Assembly (NCBI RefSeq): GCF_021398735.1
Contig: NZ_CP090349.1
Span: 5,516,001-5,580,000 of the forward strand
DNA length: 64,000 nucleotides
Direction of reading: 5' to 3'
Source of the DNA: Methylobacterium oryzae
GTDB lineage: Bacteria; Pseudomonadota; Alphaproteobacteria; Rhizobiales; Beijerinckiaceae
In this document: one piece after another, positions 8,754 to 15,853 of the stretch
Layout: each line of letters begins with the position of its first letter
Position numbering within the stretch: position 1 is the stretch's first letter
Notes under the pieces: model-generated
Told to the model about the DNA's origin: nothing
What the model saw: the letters and a program-made list of their open reading frames with translations, nothing else
Databases searched by the model: none
Made by a program: the position numbers and the translations under genes

Positions 8754-9395
8754 TCAGTTCACCTTGTCCTTGACGACCGCGTAGACCTTCTCGGTGAGTG
8801 CGCCGGCCTCGCCGAGCAGATCCTCCAGCTCCTTCAGCCGCTCCTCGGCGAACGCGCGGTCCTCGAGACCCTTGGCGTTCACGTAGACGTTCAGCGCCGC
8901 GCTGCGCAGGCCGGCATAGGCGGAGAGCACCGCCACGCCGGCATCCGACACGACGTTGAGGTTGCCCTTGTCGGCGGTGATGGCCGCGAGGTCGATCACC
9001 GCGCGGCAGGCCCGGCAGCAGGCGAGCGGCACGTCGCAGGCGGTCTTGAGCGCCGCCTGGATCTTCTCGGCGCGGGCCGCCTTCTCGTCGTCGGTGTTCT
9101 TGGGCAGGCCGTAGGCGCCCATGACGGCGTCGAAGGCCTGGACGTCCTCGCCGATCATGCCGGTGAGCACGACCCGCAGGCCCTCGGACTTGGCCAGGAC
9201 CTCCTTCAGCTCGGCCTCGACCTCGACGTACTTCTTCTTGCCGATGGTGAGGTTGCAGACCATCGACACAAGGGCCGCGCCCATGGCGCCGGAGATCGCC
9301 GCCGCGCCGCCGCCCCCGGGGGTGGGGGCAGCGCTCGCCAGCTCCGTCAGGAATTTCTCGATGCTGTCGGTCTCGGGGCGATGCGTCTCGGTCAC
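8754..9395 (-). CDS. fchA: methenyltetrahydrofolate cyclohydrolase
   Basis: A 213-residue protein of the formiminotransferase-cyclodeaminase fold, the Methylobacterium-type cyclohydrolase that interconverts 5,10-methenyl- and 10-formyl-tetrahydrofolate. Visible are the N-terminal FLTELASAAPTPGGGGAAA near residue 14 and an all-helical body (AMGAALVSMVCNLTIGKKKY). The start is a GTG with GAGGAGG in front; that site overlaps the 3' end of mtdA, leaving a gap of only 10 bases. MtdA makes its substrate, so the pair links formate and methylene-H4F in C1 assimilation. The Methylobacterium extorquens protein is about 208 residues. Confidence 0.95.
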   Translation of the reverse strand: MTETHRPETDSIEKFLTELASAAPTPGGGGAAAISGAMGAALVSMVCNLTIGKKKYVEVEAELKEVLAKSEGLRVVLTGMIGEDVQAFDAVMGAYGLPKNTDDEKAARAEKIQAALKTACDVPLACCRACRAVIDLAAITADKGNLNVVSDAGVAVLSAYAGLRSAALNVYVNAKGLEDRAFAEERLKELEDLLGEAGALTEKVYAVVKDKVN

Positions 9396-9405
9396 CGGCG
9401 CCTCC

Positions 9406-10269
9406 TCAGGCCATCGTCTTGGCGAGGGCGTAGATCTCCTCGGCGTCGAGCACCTTGTCGGTGCTCTCGAAGAGCTGGCCGACGCAGGCCCGGTGCAGCT
9501 TGAGCTTCAGGCCGCCGATGCCCAGCGCCCCGAAGGCCTGCTTGCCGTTGCGCTCCTTGCCCTTGTCCATCACGTCGATGCCGCCGATGCCCGTCGGGGG
9601 CTGGGCGTTGTAGTCGGCGACGAACTCGATCGACGATTCCTGCGCCCAGGCGGCTTCCGGCAGCAGCTCGACGCCGATGGCGCCGGCCGTGAACACGAGG
9701 TTCGTGCCCTTCACCAGGGCGACGCGGGAGGCCTCGTCGGGGGTCGCGGCGGCCTTCACGTTGACCTTGAAGCGCGTGTTGATCTGGTCCGCGGCGGCCT
9801 GGGTCTTGTCGAGGGCGCGGCCCGCGATGGTGACCTCGGCGCCCTCGCCGGCGAGCAGAGCGGCCGAGCGCATGCCGACCGGGCCGGTGCCCGCCAGCAC
9901 GACGGCCTTCTTGCCCTGGAGCGAGCCCGCGGCCTTGGCCACCAGCGCGACGCCCGCGGCGGCCGTGGTGTTGGAGCCGTTGGAATCGAGCATCACCGAG
10001 ACCCGGAACGGGCCGAAGAAGCGCTTCTTGACGGCGGTGAACAGCGCCTCGCCCGCCGCCATGCTGCCGCCGCCGACGAAGATCGCCGTCGACTTCTTCT
10101 CGGAGCCGCCGCGGGTGTAGATCGTGCCGTCGACCAGGGCGCCGACATTGTCGGGATTCACGCCGCCGTAGCCGGTGATGTGGTCGGCGCCGCCGTCGTA
10201 GCCGACGACCGTGTCGAACACGTTCGGCACGGCATCGGTGTCGAACAGGAACAGCAGTTTTTTCGTCAT
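9406..10269 (-). CDS. mtdA: NADP-dependent methylenetetrahydrofolate/methylene-H4MPT dehydrogenase
   Basis: A 287-residue MtdA. It oxidises methylene-H4F (and methylene-H4MPT) with NADP, and in the serine cycle it works in reverse to supply methylene-H4F for serine. The protein begins MTKKLLFLFDTDAVPNVFDT with the substrate-binding run GYDGGADHITGYGGVNPDN. The Rossmann NADP site VVLAGTGPVGMRSAALLA lies near residue 130. The start at 10269 is chosen because GGAAAGG precedes it and the length matches the 288-residue family. The frame stays open to 10623, but that extension would read through a palindromic repeat and into hprA. Confidence 0.97.
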   Translation of the reverse strand: MTKKLLFLFDTDAVPNVFDTVVGYDGGADHITGYGGVNPDNVGALVDGTIYTRGGSEKKSTAIFVGGGSMAAGEALFTAVKKRFFGPFRVSVMLDSNGSNTTAAAGVALVAKAAGSLQGKKAVVLAGTGPVGMRSAALLAGEGAEVTIAGRALDKTQAAADQINTRFKVNVKAAATPDEASRVALVKGTNLVFTAGAIGVELLPEAAWAQESSIEFVADYNAQPPTGIGGIDVMDKGKERNGKQAFGALGIGGLKLKLHRACVGQLFESTDKVLDAEEIYALAKTMA

Positions 10270-10341
10270 TTTCTTGGGACCTTTCCGTCGCGCCCGTGGG
10301 GCGCCGGCGCTGATGTTGGTTGGGTCGGTGCGTGGACGCAG

Positions 10342-10456
10342 CCCCTCTCCTCCCCCTTGCGGGGAGGAGCCGGAGGTGGGGGTGGTGGAGAATTGAGCGG
10401 AGCAGTGCCTCCTGCACCACCCCCACCCCTGGCCACTCCCCGCAGGGGGGAGGGGA
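10342..10456. repeat. ~115-bp palindromic repeat in the hprA-mtdA gap
   Basis: The left half (CCCCTCTCCTCCCCCTTGCG then GGAGGTGGGGGTGGTG) and right half (CACCACCCCCACCCC then CCCCGCAGGGGGGAGGGG) are imperfect inverted copies around a short central spacer. It is a different sequence family from the ~90-bp repeats. It fills more than half of the 209-base gap between hprA and mtdA. No T-run follows in the direction of transcription, so read-through is likely. It could fold in the hprA-mtdA transcript. Confidence 0.75.
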
Positions 10457-10478
10457 ACGCCCGTTGCTGATTTTGAGC

Positions 10479-11423
10479 TTAGGCTTCCACCACGTTCTGC
10501 GGCTTGCCCGCCACGAAAGCCTCGACGTTGTCGACGAGCTGGTCGGCCAGGATCTGCATCGCCTCCTTGCTCGCCCAAGCGACGTGCGGCGTGACGATCA
10601 GGTTCGGCAGGTCGGCGTCGCACAGGATGTTGCCGTCCTTGGGCGGCTCCTGCGCCACCACGTCGAACCCGGCGCCCGCGATGGTGCCGTCCTTGAGCGC
10701 CTCGAGAAGGGCCGCCTCGTCCACGAGGCCGCCGCGGGCCGTGTTGATGAGGATGGCGCTCTTCTTCATCTTCTTGAGCTCGGCGGCGCCGATCATCCCC
10801 TTGGTGTCGGGGGTCAGCGGCACGTGCAGCGTGATCACGTCGGACTGCGTCAGGATCGTCTCGAAATCGACCAGCCCGTCCTGCGGGAACACGTCGTAGG
10901 CGATGACCTTCATGCCCAGCGCCTCGGCGCGCTTGGCGATCGACTTGCCCAGCGCCCCGTAGCCGACGATGCCGAGCGTCGAGCCGGCGATGTCGTAGAT
11001 CGGATAGTCGAAATAGCAGAACTGCTTGGACTTCGCCCAGTCGCCGCGCCGCACCGAGTTGGCGTAGGGCACGATCGCCCGGCGCAGGGCGAACATCAGC
11101 CCGACCACGTGCTCCGGCACGGTGTTGAACGCGTAGTTGCGGATGTTGACGACCGTGACCCCCTGGGCCTTGGCCTGGGCCTTGTCGACCACGTCGGTGC
11201 CGGTGGCGGCGACCGCGATCAGCTTCAGGTCGGGGAGCTGCTTCAGCGTCTCGGCCCGCATCGGGACCTTGTTGATCAGCGCGATCTCCGCGCCCTGGAG
11301 GCGGGAGACGATCTCCTCCGGCGTCCAGGTCGACTCGTGCTCGACGTATTCGTGGGGGAAATTGAACGGTCGGACCCTGGCATCGAGGGATTCACGATCC
11401 AGGAACACGATCTTCTTGGTCAT
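10479..11423 (-). CDS. hprA: NADH-dependent hydroxypyruvate reductase (glycerate dehydrogenase)
   Basis: A 314-residue D-2-hydroxyacid dehydrogenase that reduces hydroxypyruvate to D-glycerate, the step after SgaA in the serine cycle. It has the NAD-binding GIVGYGALGKSIAKRAEALG near residue 149, the family signature INTARGGLVDEAALLEAL near 225, and the catalytic His in VTPHVAWAS near 279. Length equals the Methylobacterium HprA. GAGAGGGG precedes the ATG. It lies 103 bases after sgaA, with a stem-loop in between, and 209 bases before mtdA. Confidence 0.96.
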   Translation of the reverse strand: MTKKIVFLDRESLDARVRPFNFPHEYVEHESTWTPEEIVSRLQGAEIALINKVPMRAETLKQLPDLKLIAVAATGTDVVDKAQAKAQGVTVVNIRNYAFNTVPEHVVGLMFALRRAIVPYANSVRRGDWAKSKQFCYFDYPIYDIAGSTLGIVGYGALGKSIAKRAEALGMKVIAYDVFPQDGLVDFETILTQSDVITLHVPLTPDTKGMIGAAELKKMKKSAILINTARGGLVDEAALLEALKDGTIAGAGFDVVAQEPPKDGNILCDADLPNLIVTPHVAWASKEAMQILADQLVDNVEAFVAGKPQNVVEA

Positions 11424-11479
11424 AGGACCCCTCTCGTACGACGGGCGGTTTCCTCGATAGTCTTGTTCTTACTTGCGCG

Positions 11480-11513
11480 TCGGGGCGGGCCCGGCAACCC
11501 GGTCCCGCCCCGA
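11480..11513. repeat. stem-loop in the sgaA-hprA gap
   Basis: TCGGGGCGGG pairs with CCCGCCCCGA, extended past one mismatch by CCGG/CCGG around a CAA loop. It is a strong GC stem in the 103-base gap between sgaA and hprA. No T-run follows on the minus strand. It is one of several unrelated stem-loops that occupy each wide gap of the serine-cycle cluster. Confidence 0.6.
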
Positions 11514-11526
11514 TCGCGTGCGCAGA

Positions 11527-12735
11527 TCACGCCTTATGCAGCGGATTCTCGCGCAGGTAGCTGGAGGCCGCGGCGACGCCCGAGCCCGGCGTGACCTTGA
11601 TGCCGCAATCGATCATGGCCATCTCGGCGCCCGCGATGGCACCCAGCAGCGACAGCTCGTTCAGGTCGCCCAGGTGACCGATGCGGAACACCTTGCCGGC
11701 GACTTTGGACAGGCCGGCGCCCAGCGAGAGGTTGTAGCGCTCGTAGGCGTGGGTGATCACCTTGGCGGCGTCGGCGCCCTCCGGCACCACGATCGCCGTG
11801 ACCGTGTCGGAGTTCCACTTGGGCTCCTTGGCGCAGGGCTTGAGGCCCCAGGCCGCGACCGCCTGGCGGGTCGCCTCGGCGAGGACGTGGTGGCGGTGGT
11901 AGACGTTCTCCAGCCCCTCTTCCTTCACGACCGCCAGGGCCTCGCGCAGGCCGTAGAGCAGCGGCAGGACGGGGGTGTAGGGGAAGTAGCCGGTGGCGTT
12001 GGCGGCCAGCTGGTCCTTCCAGGCGAAGTAGGCGTGGCCGAGCCGGTCGTTGCGGCCGGTGCCGCTCTCGGCGATCTTGAGCGCCTTCGGGCTGATGCAG
12101 ATCAGGCCGAGGCCGGCCGGCAGCATGAAGCCCTTCTGCGAGCCCGCGATGGCGCAGTCGACCTTCCACGCGTCCATCTCGAACGGCAGAGAGCCGATCG
12201 ACGAGATGCCGTCCACGAACAGCAGAGCCGGGTGCCCGGCGGCGTCGATCGCCTTCCGCACAGCGCCGATGTCGCTGGTGACGCCGGTGGCGGTCTCGTT
12301 GTGGACGACCATGACGGCCTTGATCTTATGGTCCTTGTCGGCGCGCAGGGCCTCCTCGATCTTCTGCGGATCGGCGCCGGTGCCCCACTCCTCCTCCTGG
12401 ACGACCACGTCGAGGCCGAGGCGCTGGGCCATGTCGACCCAGAGGTGGCTGAACTGGCCGTAGCGCGAGGTCAGCACCGTGTCGCCGCGGCAGAGGGTGT
12501 TGGACAGGGCCGATTCCCAGATGCCGGTGCCCGAGGACGGGAACAGGATGACCGTCCCGGCGGTCGAGCCGAACACCATCTTGGAGTCCTGCAGGAGCGG
12601 CTTCACCAGCTCGGGGAAGCTCGGCGAGCGGTGATCCTCCGACGGCACGTGCATGGCGCGCAGGACGCGCTCCGGGATGTTGGTGGGGCCCGGGATGAAG
12701 AGGTGGTTGCGACCGGGGCGCCGGGTTGCGGCCAT
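11527..12735 (-). CDS. sgaA: serine-glyoxylate aminotransferase
   Basis: A 402-residue class V PLP aminotransferase converting serine and glyoxylate to hydroxypyruvate and glycine; the Methylobacterium enzyme has the same length. The protein starts MAATRRPGRNHLFIPGPTNI, with the substrate-binding PGPTNIPERVL. The PLP lysine lies in AIAGSQKGFMLP near residue 201, and LFVDGISSIGSLPFEMD carries the cofactor-ring aspartate. The start at 12735 has an ideal GGAGGAAA eight bases ahead. The reading frame stays open to 13095, but that extension is compositionally non-coding. It is the first gene of the serine-cycle block and is preceded by a 519-base divergent regulatory region. Confidence 0.97.
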   Translation of the reverse strand: MAATRRPGRNHLFIPGPTNIPERVLRAMHVPSEDHRSPSFPELVKPLLQDSKMVFGSTAGTVILFPSSGTGIWESALSNTLCRGDTVLTSRYGQFSHLWVDMAQRLGLDVVVQEEEWGTGADPQKIEEALRADKDHKIKAVMVVHNETATGVTSDIGAVRKAIDAAGHPALLFVDGISSIGSLPFEMDAWKVDCAIAGSQKGFMLPAGLGLICISPKALKIAESGTGRNDRLGHAYFAWKDQLAANATGYFPYTPVLPLLYGLREALAVVKEEGLENVYHRHHVLAEATRQAVAAWGLKPCAKEPKWNSDTVTAIVVPEGADAAKVITHAYERYNLSLGAGLSKVAGKVFRIGHLGDLNELSLLGAIAGAEMAMIDCGIKVTPGSGVAAASSYLRENPLHKA

Positions 12736-13254
12736 GATGTTTCCTCCGAAAAGTCCATTGCGCGCGGGCGTGAACCCGCACCGGGTTGTCCAAGCGTCCT
12801 CAGGGAGTCGGTCCGGCGCCGTCGAGAGCGGCTCGCGCCGCACCCCCTCGAACGCCATCCTCTGCCGTGATCGGGGGGTCTCCGCGGAGCGGCAGGCGGC
12901 CTCACGCCGCTCGCGTCGCGGCGCGCCCCCGCGCGCCGGTCGCCTCCGAATTGCCGTCCCGTCCAACGGCTCCAGGGCCGTCCTCGCCGCCTTCCTGTCA
13001 AGGTCCGGCCGTGCTCGTGCCGAGCGGCCGGTTCTTGGTATTATGAGGCGGTGAAGCTCGAAAGGAAAACCGGAAAAACTTCCGGAACTTGCCAAAAAAA
13101 TTTTTTGTGCGACGCAACGAAGCTACGCTCCGGTTGAGAGGCTTCGCGGCACCGCACACCGAAGTCTTTCCGCCCCGTCGGAACCCGCGTCATCAAACTG
13201 AGATCGGATCGCGCTCTGGATCCCGGCACCGTTCAGCCGCCGGGAGAGGGTGCC
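12736..13254. promoter_or_regulatory. 519-base divergent intergenic region (sgaA / LpxH-like gene)
   Basis: No gene is visible in this region. The half next to sgaA (12736-13030) is GC-rich and would form a leader of about 300 bases if transcription starts near 13033. There CATAAT (13045-13040, minus strand) stands 17 bases from a poor -35, TTTCCT. The plus strand reads TATTAT over almost the same bases. The other half has an AT-rich core (13050-13130) with A7T6 tracts and the inverted repeats listed separately. The weak -35 fits activator control; known QscR control of the sga promoter in Methylobacterium extorquens makes this the expected target. Confidence 0.45.
13070..13117. promoter_or_regulatory. 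candidate LysR-type (QscR) binding region upstream of sgaA
   Basis: It contains CCGGAA-AAAC-TTCCGG (13070-13085), an A/T tract, and TTGTGCGACGCAA (13105-13117). The last has T-N11-A spacing with TTGTG/CGCAA arms that are inverted apart from one base. The T-N11-A site lies about 36 bases upstream of the candidate sgaA -35, like TTCGCGGTCGCAA upstream of mtkA. The assignment is an inference from motif and position. Confidence 0.35.
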
Positions 13255-14070
13255 GTGGCCGAGGTTGAGGAGATGCCGGTCCGCGTGCGGACGCTGTTCC
13301 TGTCCGACCTGCATCTCGGCACGCGCGGCTGCCAGGCCGGCCTGCTGCTGTCGTTCCTGAAGGACTACGACGCCGACACGATCTACCTCGTCGGCGACAT
13401 CGTGGACGGCTGGCAGCTGCGCTCGGGCTGGTACTGGCCGCAGGAGCACAACGACGTGGTGCAGAAGCTCCTGCGCAAGGTCCGCAAGGGCGCGCGGATC
13501 GTCTACCTGCCTGGCAACCACGACGAGTTCCTGCGCGACTACGTGGGCACGAGCTTCGGCGGCATCGAACTCGCCGAGACCGCGATCCACGAGGCGGCAG
13601 ACGGCAAGCGCTACCTCGTCATCCACGGCGACCAGTTCGACATGGTCGTGCGCCACTCGCCGTGGCTCGCCCATCTGGGCGACGGCGCCTACACGCTGGC
13701 GCTCTCCCTCAACACGCTGATCAACAAGGTGCGGCGGCGGCTCGGCCTGTCCTACTGGTCGCTGTCGGCCTGGGCGAAGCTGCGCGTGAAGAACGCGGTG
13801 AGCTTCATCGGCCGCTTCGAGACGATCCTGGCCGAGGAGGCCCGCCGCCAGGGCGCCGACGGGGTGATCTGCGGCCACATCCACCACGCCGCGGACCGGC
13901 CGATCGGCGACCTGCGCTACCTCAACACCGGCGACTGGGTGGAATCCTGCACCGGGCTCGTGGAGCACTACGACGGCCGCATCGAGGTGTTGCACTACCC
14001 GAGCCTCCTGCGGGCGCGGGAGGCCGAGGTCGTGCCGCAGCCCCTGCCGGGCCGGCGCGCGGTGGCGTGA
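13255..14070 (+). CDS. UDP-2,3-diacylglucosamine diphosphatase-like metallophosphatase (LpxH-type)
   Basis: A 271-residue calcineurin-like phosphoesterase of the LpxH/COG2908 group. Metal-binding motifs run in order: LFLSDLHLGTRG (residues 13-24), VGDIVDGWQ, LPGNHDE near residue 85, VIHGDQFD near 123 and GHIHHA near 208. A GTG start at 13255 is chosen because GGGAGAGG stands just ahead; an in-frame ATG at 13273 has a site too close to use. Ten bases separate it from the following GT4 gene, so the two form an operon. Many alphaproteobacteria use LpxI for lipid A, so this one may act on another nucleotide-lipid linked to the neighbouring glycosyltransferase. Confidence 0.8.
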   Translation: MAEVEEMPVRVRTLFLSDLHLGTRGCQAGLLLSFLKDYDADTIYLVGDIVDGWQLRSGWYWPQEHNDVVQKLLRKVRKGARIVYLPGNHDEFLRDYVGTSFGGIELAETAIHEAADGKRYLVIHGDQFDMVVRHSPWLAHLGDGAYTLALSLNTLINKVRRRLGLSYWSLSAWAKLRVKNAVSFIGRFETILAEEARRQGADGVICGHIHHAADRPIGDLRYLNTGDWVESCTGLVEHYDGRIEVLHYPSLLRAREAEVVPQPLPGRRAVA

Positions 14071-14080
14071 GGGCGCCGCC

Positions 14081-15127
14081 GTGAAGCTCCTGATCGCCAG
14101 CGACGCGTGGCACCCCCAGGTGAACGGCGTCGTGCGCTCCCTCGAGCAGATGGTCCGGCGCGCGCCCGAGCACGGCTTCGCCACGACGCTGCTGTCCGTC
14201 GCGGATTTCCGCTCGCTGCCGCTGCCGGGCTACCCGGAGATCCGCCTCGCCTATGCCGGGCGCGAGCGGGTGGCGGCGCGCTGGCGGGCCGAGCGGCCGA
14301 GCCACGTGCACATCGCCACGGAGGGGCCGGTCGGCCTCGCGGCGCGCCGGCACTGCCTCGCGCACGACCTGCCCTTCACGACGAGCTACCACACGCGCTT
14401 CCCGGAATACCTCGCCGCCCGCGCCCCGGTGCCGGAGGCGTGGTCCTACGCGTACCTGCGCCGGTTCCACGGCGCCGCCCGCGGGACGATGGTCAGCACC
14501 GCCTCGCTCCAGGGCGAGCTCGCGGCGCGGGGTTTCGGCCGGCTGATGCGCTGGACCCGGGGCGTGGACACGGAGCGGTTCCGGCCGGCCGAGCCCGGGA
14601 CGCCCGTGCCGGCGGAACTCGCCGGCCTGCCGGGGCCGCTGTTCCTCTACGTCGGGCGGCTGGCGGTGGAGAAGAACGTCGCGGCCTTCCTCGCCCTCGA
14701 CCTGCCCGGCACCAAGGTGGTGGTCGGCGACGGCCCGGACCGCGCGCGGCTGCAGGCGCTCGCGCCGGCGGCGCACTTCCTCGGCACCCGCACCGGCGCG
14801 GACCTCTCGGCGGTCTACGCGGCCTGCGACGTCTTCGTCTTCCCGAGCCTCACCGACACGTTCGGCATCGTGCTCCTGGAGGCCCTGGCCAGCGGCCTCC
14901 CGGTGGCGGCCTTCCCGGTGCCGGGTCCGAACGACGTCGTCGGCGGCACGCGGGTCGGCGTGCTCGACCCGGACCTGCGGGTCGCCGCGCTGGCGGCCCT
15001 GCGCCTGTCGCGCGCCGAGTGCCGGGCCGAGGCCCTGCGCCGCGGCTGGGACGTGAGCGCGCGGCAGTTCTTCGGTAACATCGTCGAGGCGCATGGGGGC
15101 GCCCGGAGCACCCGCGACGCCGCCTGA
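14081..15127 (+). CDS. glycosyltransferase family 4 protein
   Basis: A 348-residue GT-B fold enzyme. The N-terminal acceptor domain opens MKLLIASDAWHPQVNGVVRSLE, the usual start of the MgtA/SqdX-like GT4 group, with TSYHTRFPEYLAAR near residue 103. The C-terminal nucleotide-sugar domain has LFLYVGRLAVEKNV near 187 and VFVFPSLTDTFGIVLLEALASG near 250, the E-x7-E region. A GTG start is used. It directly follows the LpxH-like phosphatase, suggesting a shared role in glycolipid or envelope lipid assembly. Sugar specificity is unknown. Confidence 0.85.
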   Translation: MKLLIASDAWHPQVNGVVRSLEQMVRRAPEHGFATTLLSVADFRSLPLPGYPEIRLAYAGRERVAARWRAERPSHVHIATEGPVGLAARRHCLAHDLPFTTSYHTRFPEYLAARAPVPEAWSYAYLRRFHGAARGTMVSTASLQGELAARGFGRLMRWTRGVDTERFRPAEPGTPVPAELAGLPGPLFLYVGRLAVEKNVAAFLALDLPGTKVVVGDGPDRARLQALAPAAHFLGTRTGADLSAVYAACDVFVFPSLTDTFGIVLLEALASGLPVAAFPVPGPNDVVGGTRVGVLDPDLRVAALAALRLSRAECRAEALRRGWDVSARQFFGNIVEAHGGARSTRDAA

Positions 15128-15165
15128 CGCGTGACGGCGTCCGCGCGGAATGGCAGGAGGGCGCG

Positions 15166-15840
15166 ATGCCGCCCGCCAAGCCACCCGCCAAGCCGCCAGC
15201 CGGATCGCCCGCCGGACCGGCCGGGTCCGCCAGAGCCCGGCCCCCGGTCGCCGGGCCGTTCGATCCCGCCCGGGCCGCCGCCTATCCGGCGGCGATCGGC
15301 TGCGACGAGGTCGGGCGCGGCGCGCTCTGCGGACCCGTGGTGGTGGCCGCGGTCTGGTTCGATCCGGCGGCGATCCCGGCCGACCTGCTCGCGGCCCTCG
15401 ACGACAGCAAGCGCGTCCCCGAGCCCGTGCGCGACCGGCTGGCCCCCCTGATCCGCGCCCACGCGCGGGTCGCGGTGGCGGCGGGGTCGCGCGCCCTGAT
15501 CGACCGGATCAACATCCGCGGCGCGACCCTCGACGCCATGGCGCGGGCGGTGGCGCGGCTCGGCCTCGCCGCGCCCGTGCTGGTCGACGGGCGCGACGCT
15601 CTGCCGGGCTTGCCCGGCCGCGCCGTCGTCGGCGGCGACCACTTGGTGCCCCAGATCGCCGCCGCGTCGATCGTCGCCAAGGTGCTCCGGGACCAGCTGA
15701 TGCGGCGGCTCGCCCGGCGCCATCCCGGCTACGGCTGGGAGCGCAACGTCGGCTACGGGACGGCCGTCCACCGCGCCGGCCTGACGCAGCTCGGGCGCAG
15801 CCCCCACCACCGGCTCAGCTTCACCCGCGGCTTCGACTGA
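15166..15840 (+). CDS. rnhB: ribonuclease HII
   Basis: A 224-residue RNase HII that nicks RNA-DNA hybrids and misincorporated ribonucleotides. It has the hallmark AIGCDEVGRGALCGPVVVAAV near residue 44, with the first Asp-Glu pair. DDSKRVPEPVR, VDGRDALPG and VGGDHLVPQIAAASIVAKVLRD carry the remaining acidic and Lys positions. The first ~30 residues (PPAKPPAKPPAGSPAG) are a proline/alanine-rich extension outside the catalytic fold. The gene starts 39 bases after the GT4 stop. Confidence 0.95.
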   Translation: MPPAKPPAKPPAGSPAGPAGSARARPPVAGPFDPARAAAYPAAIGCDEVGRGALCGPVVVAAVWFDPAAIPADLLAALDDSKRVPEPVRDRLAPLIRAHARVAVAAGSRALIDRINIRGATLDAMARAVARLGLAAPVLVDGRDALPGLPGRAVVGGDHLVPQIAAASIVAKVLRDQLMRRLARRHPGYGWERNVGYGTAVHRAGLTQLGRSPHHRLSFTRGFD

Positions 15841-15853
15841 GCCGGGCGACGGG

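Noticed and set aside
10270-10623. N-terminal extension of mtdA
   Set aside because: It would translate a palindromic repeat and overlap hprA. The start at 10269 has its own ribosome-binding site and the family length.
12736-13095. N-terminal extension of sgaA
   Set aside because: The frame is open, but the conserved start with an ideal ribosome-binding site is at 12735 and the extension has no homologous character.
13083-13106. EcfG-type promoter (GGAAC) ahead of the LpxH-like gene
   Set aside because: No GTT element appears 16-17 bases after GGAAC.
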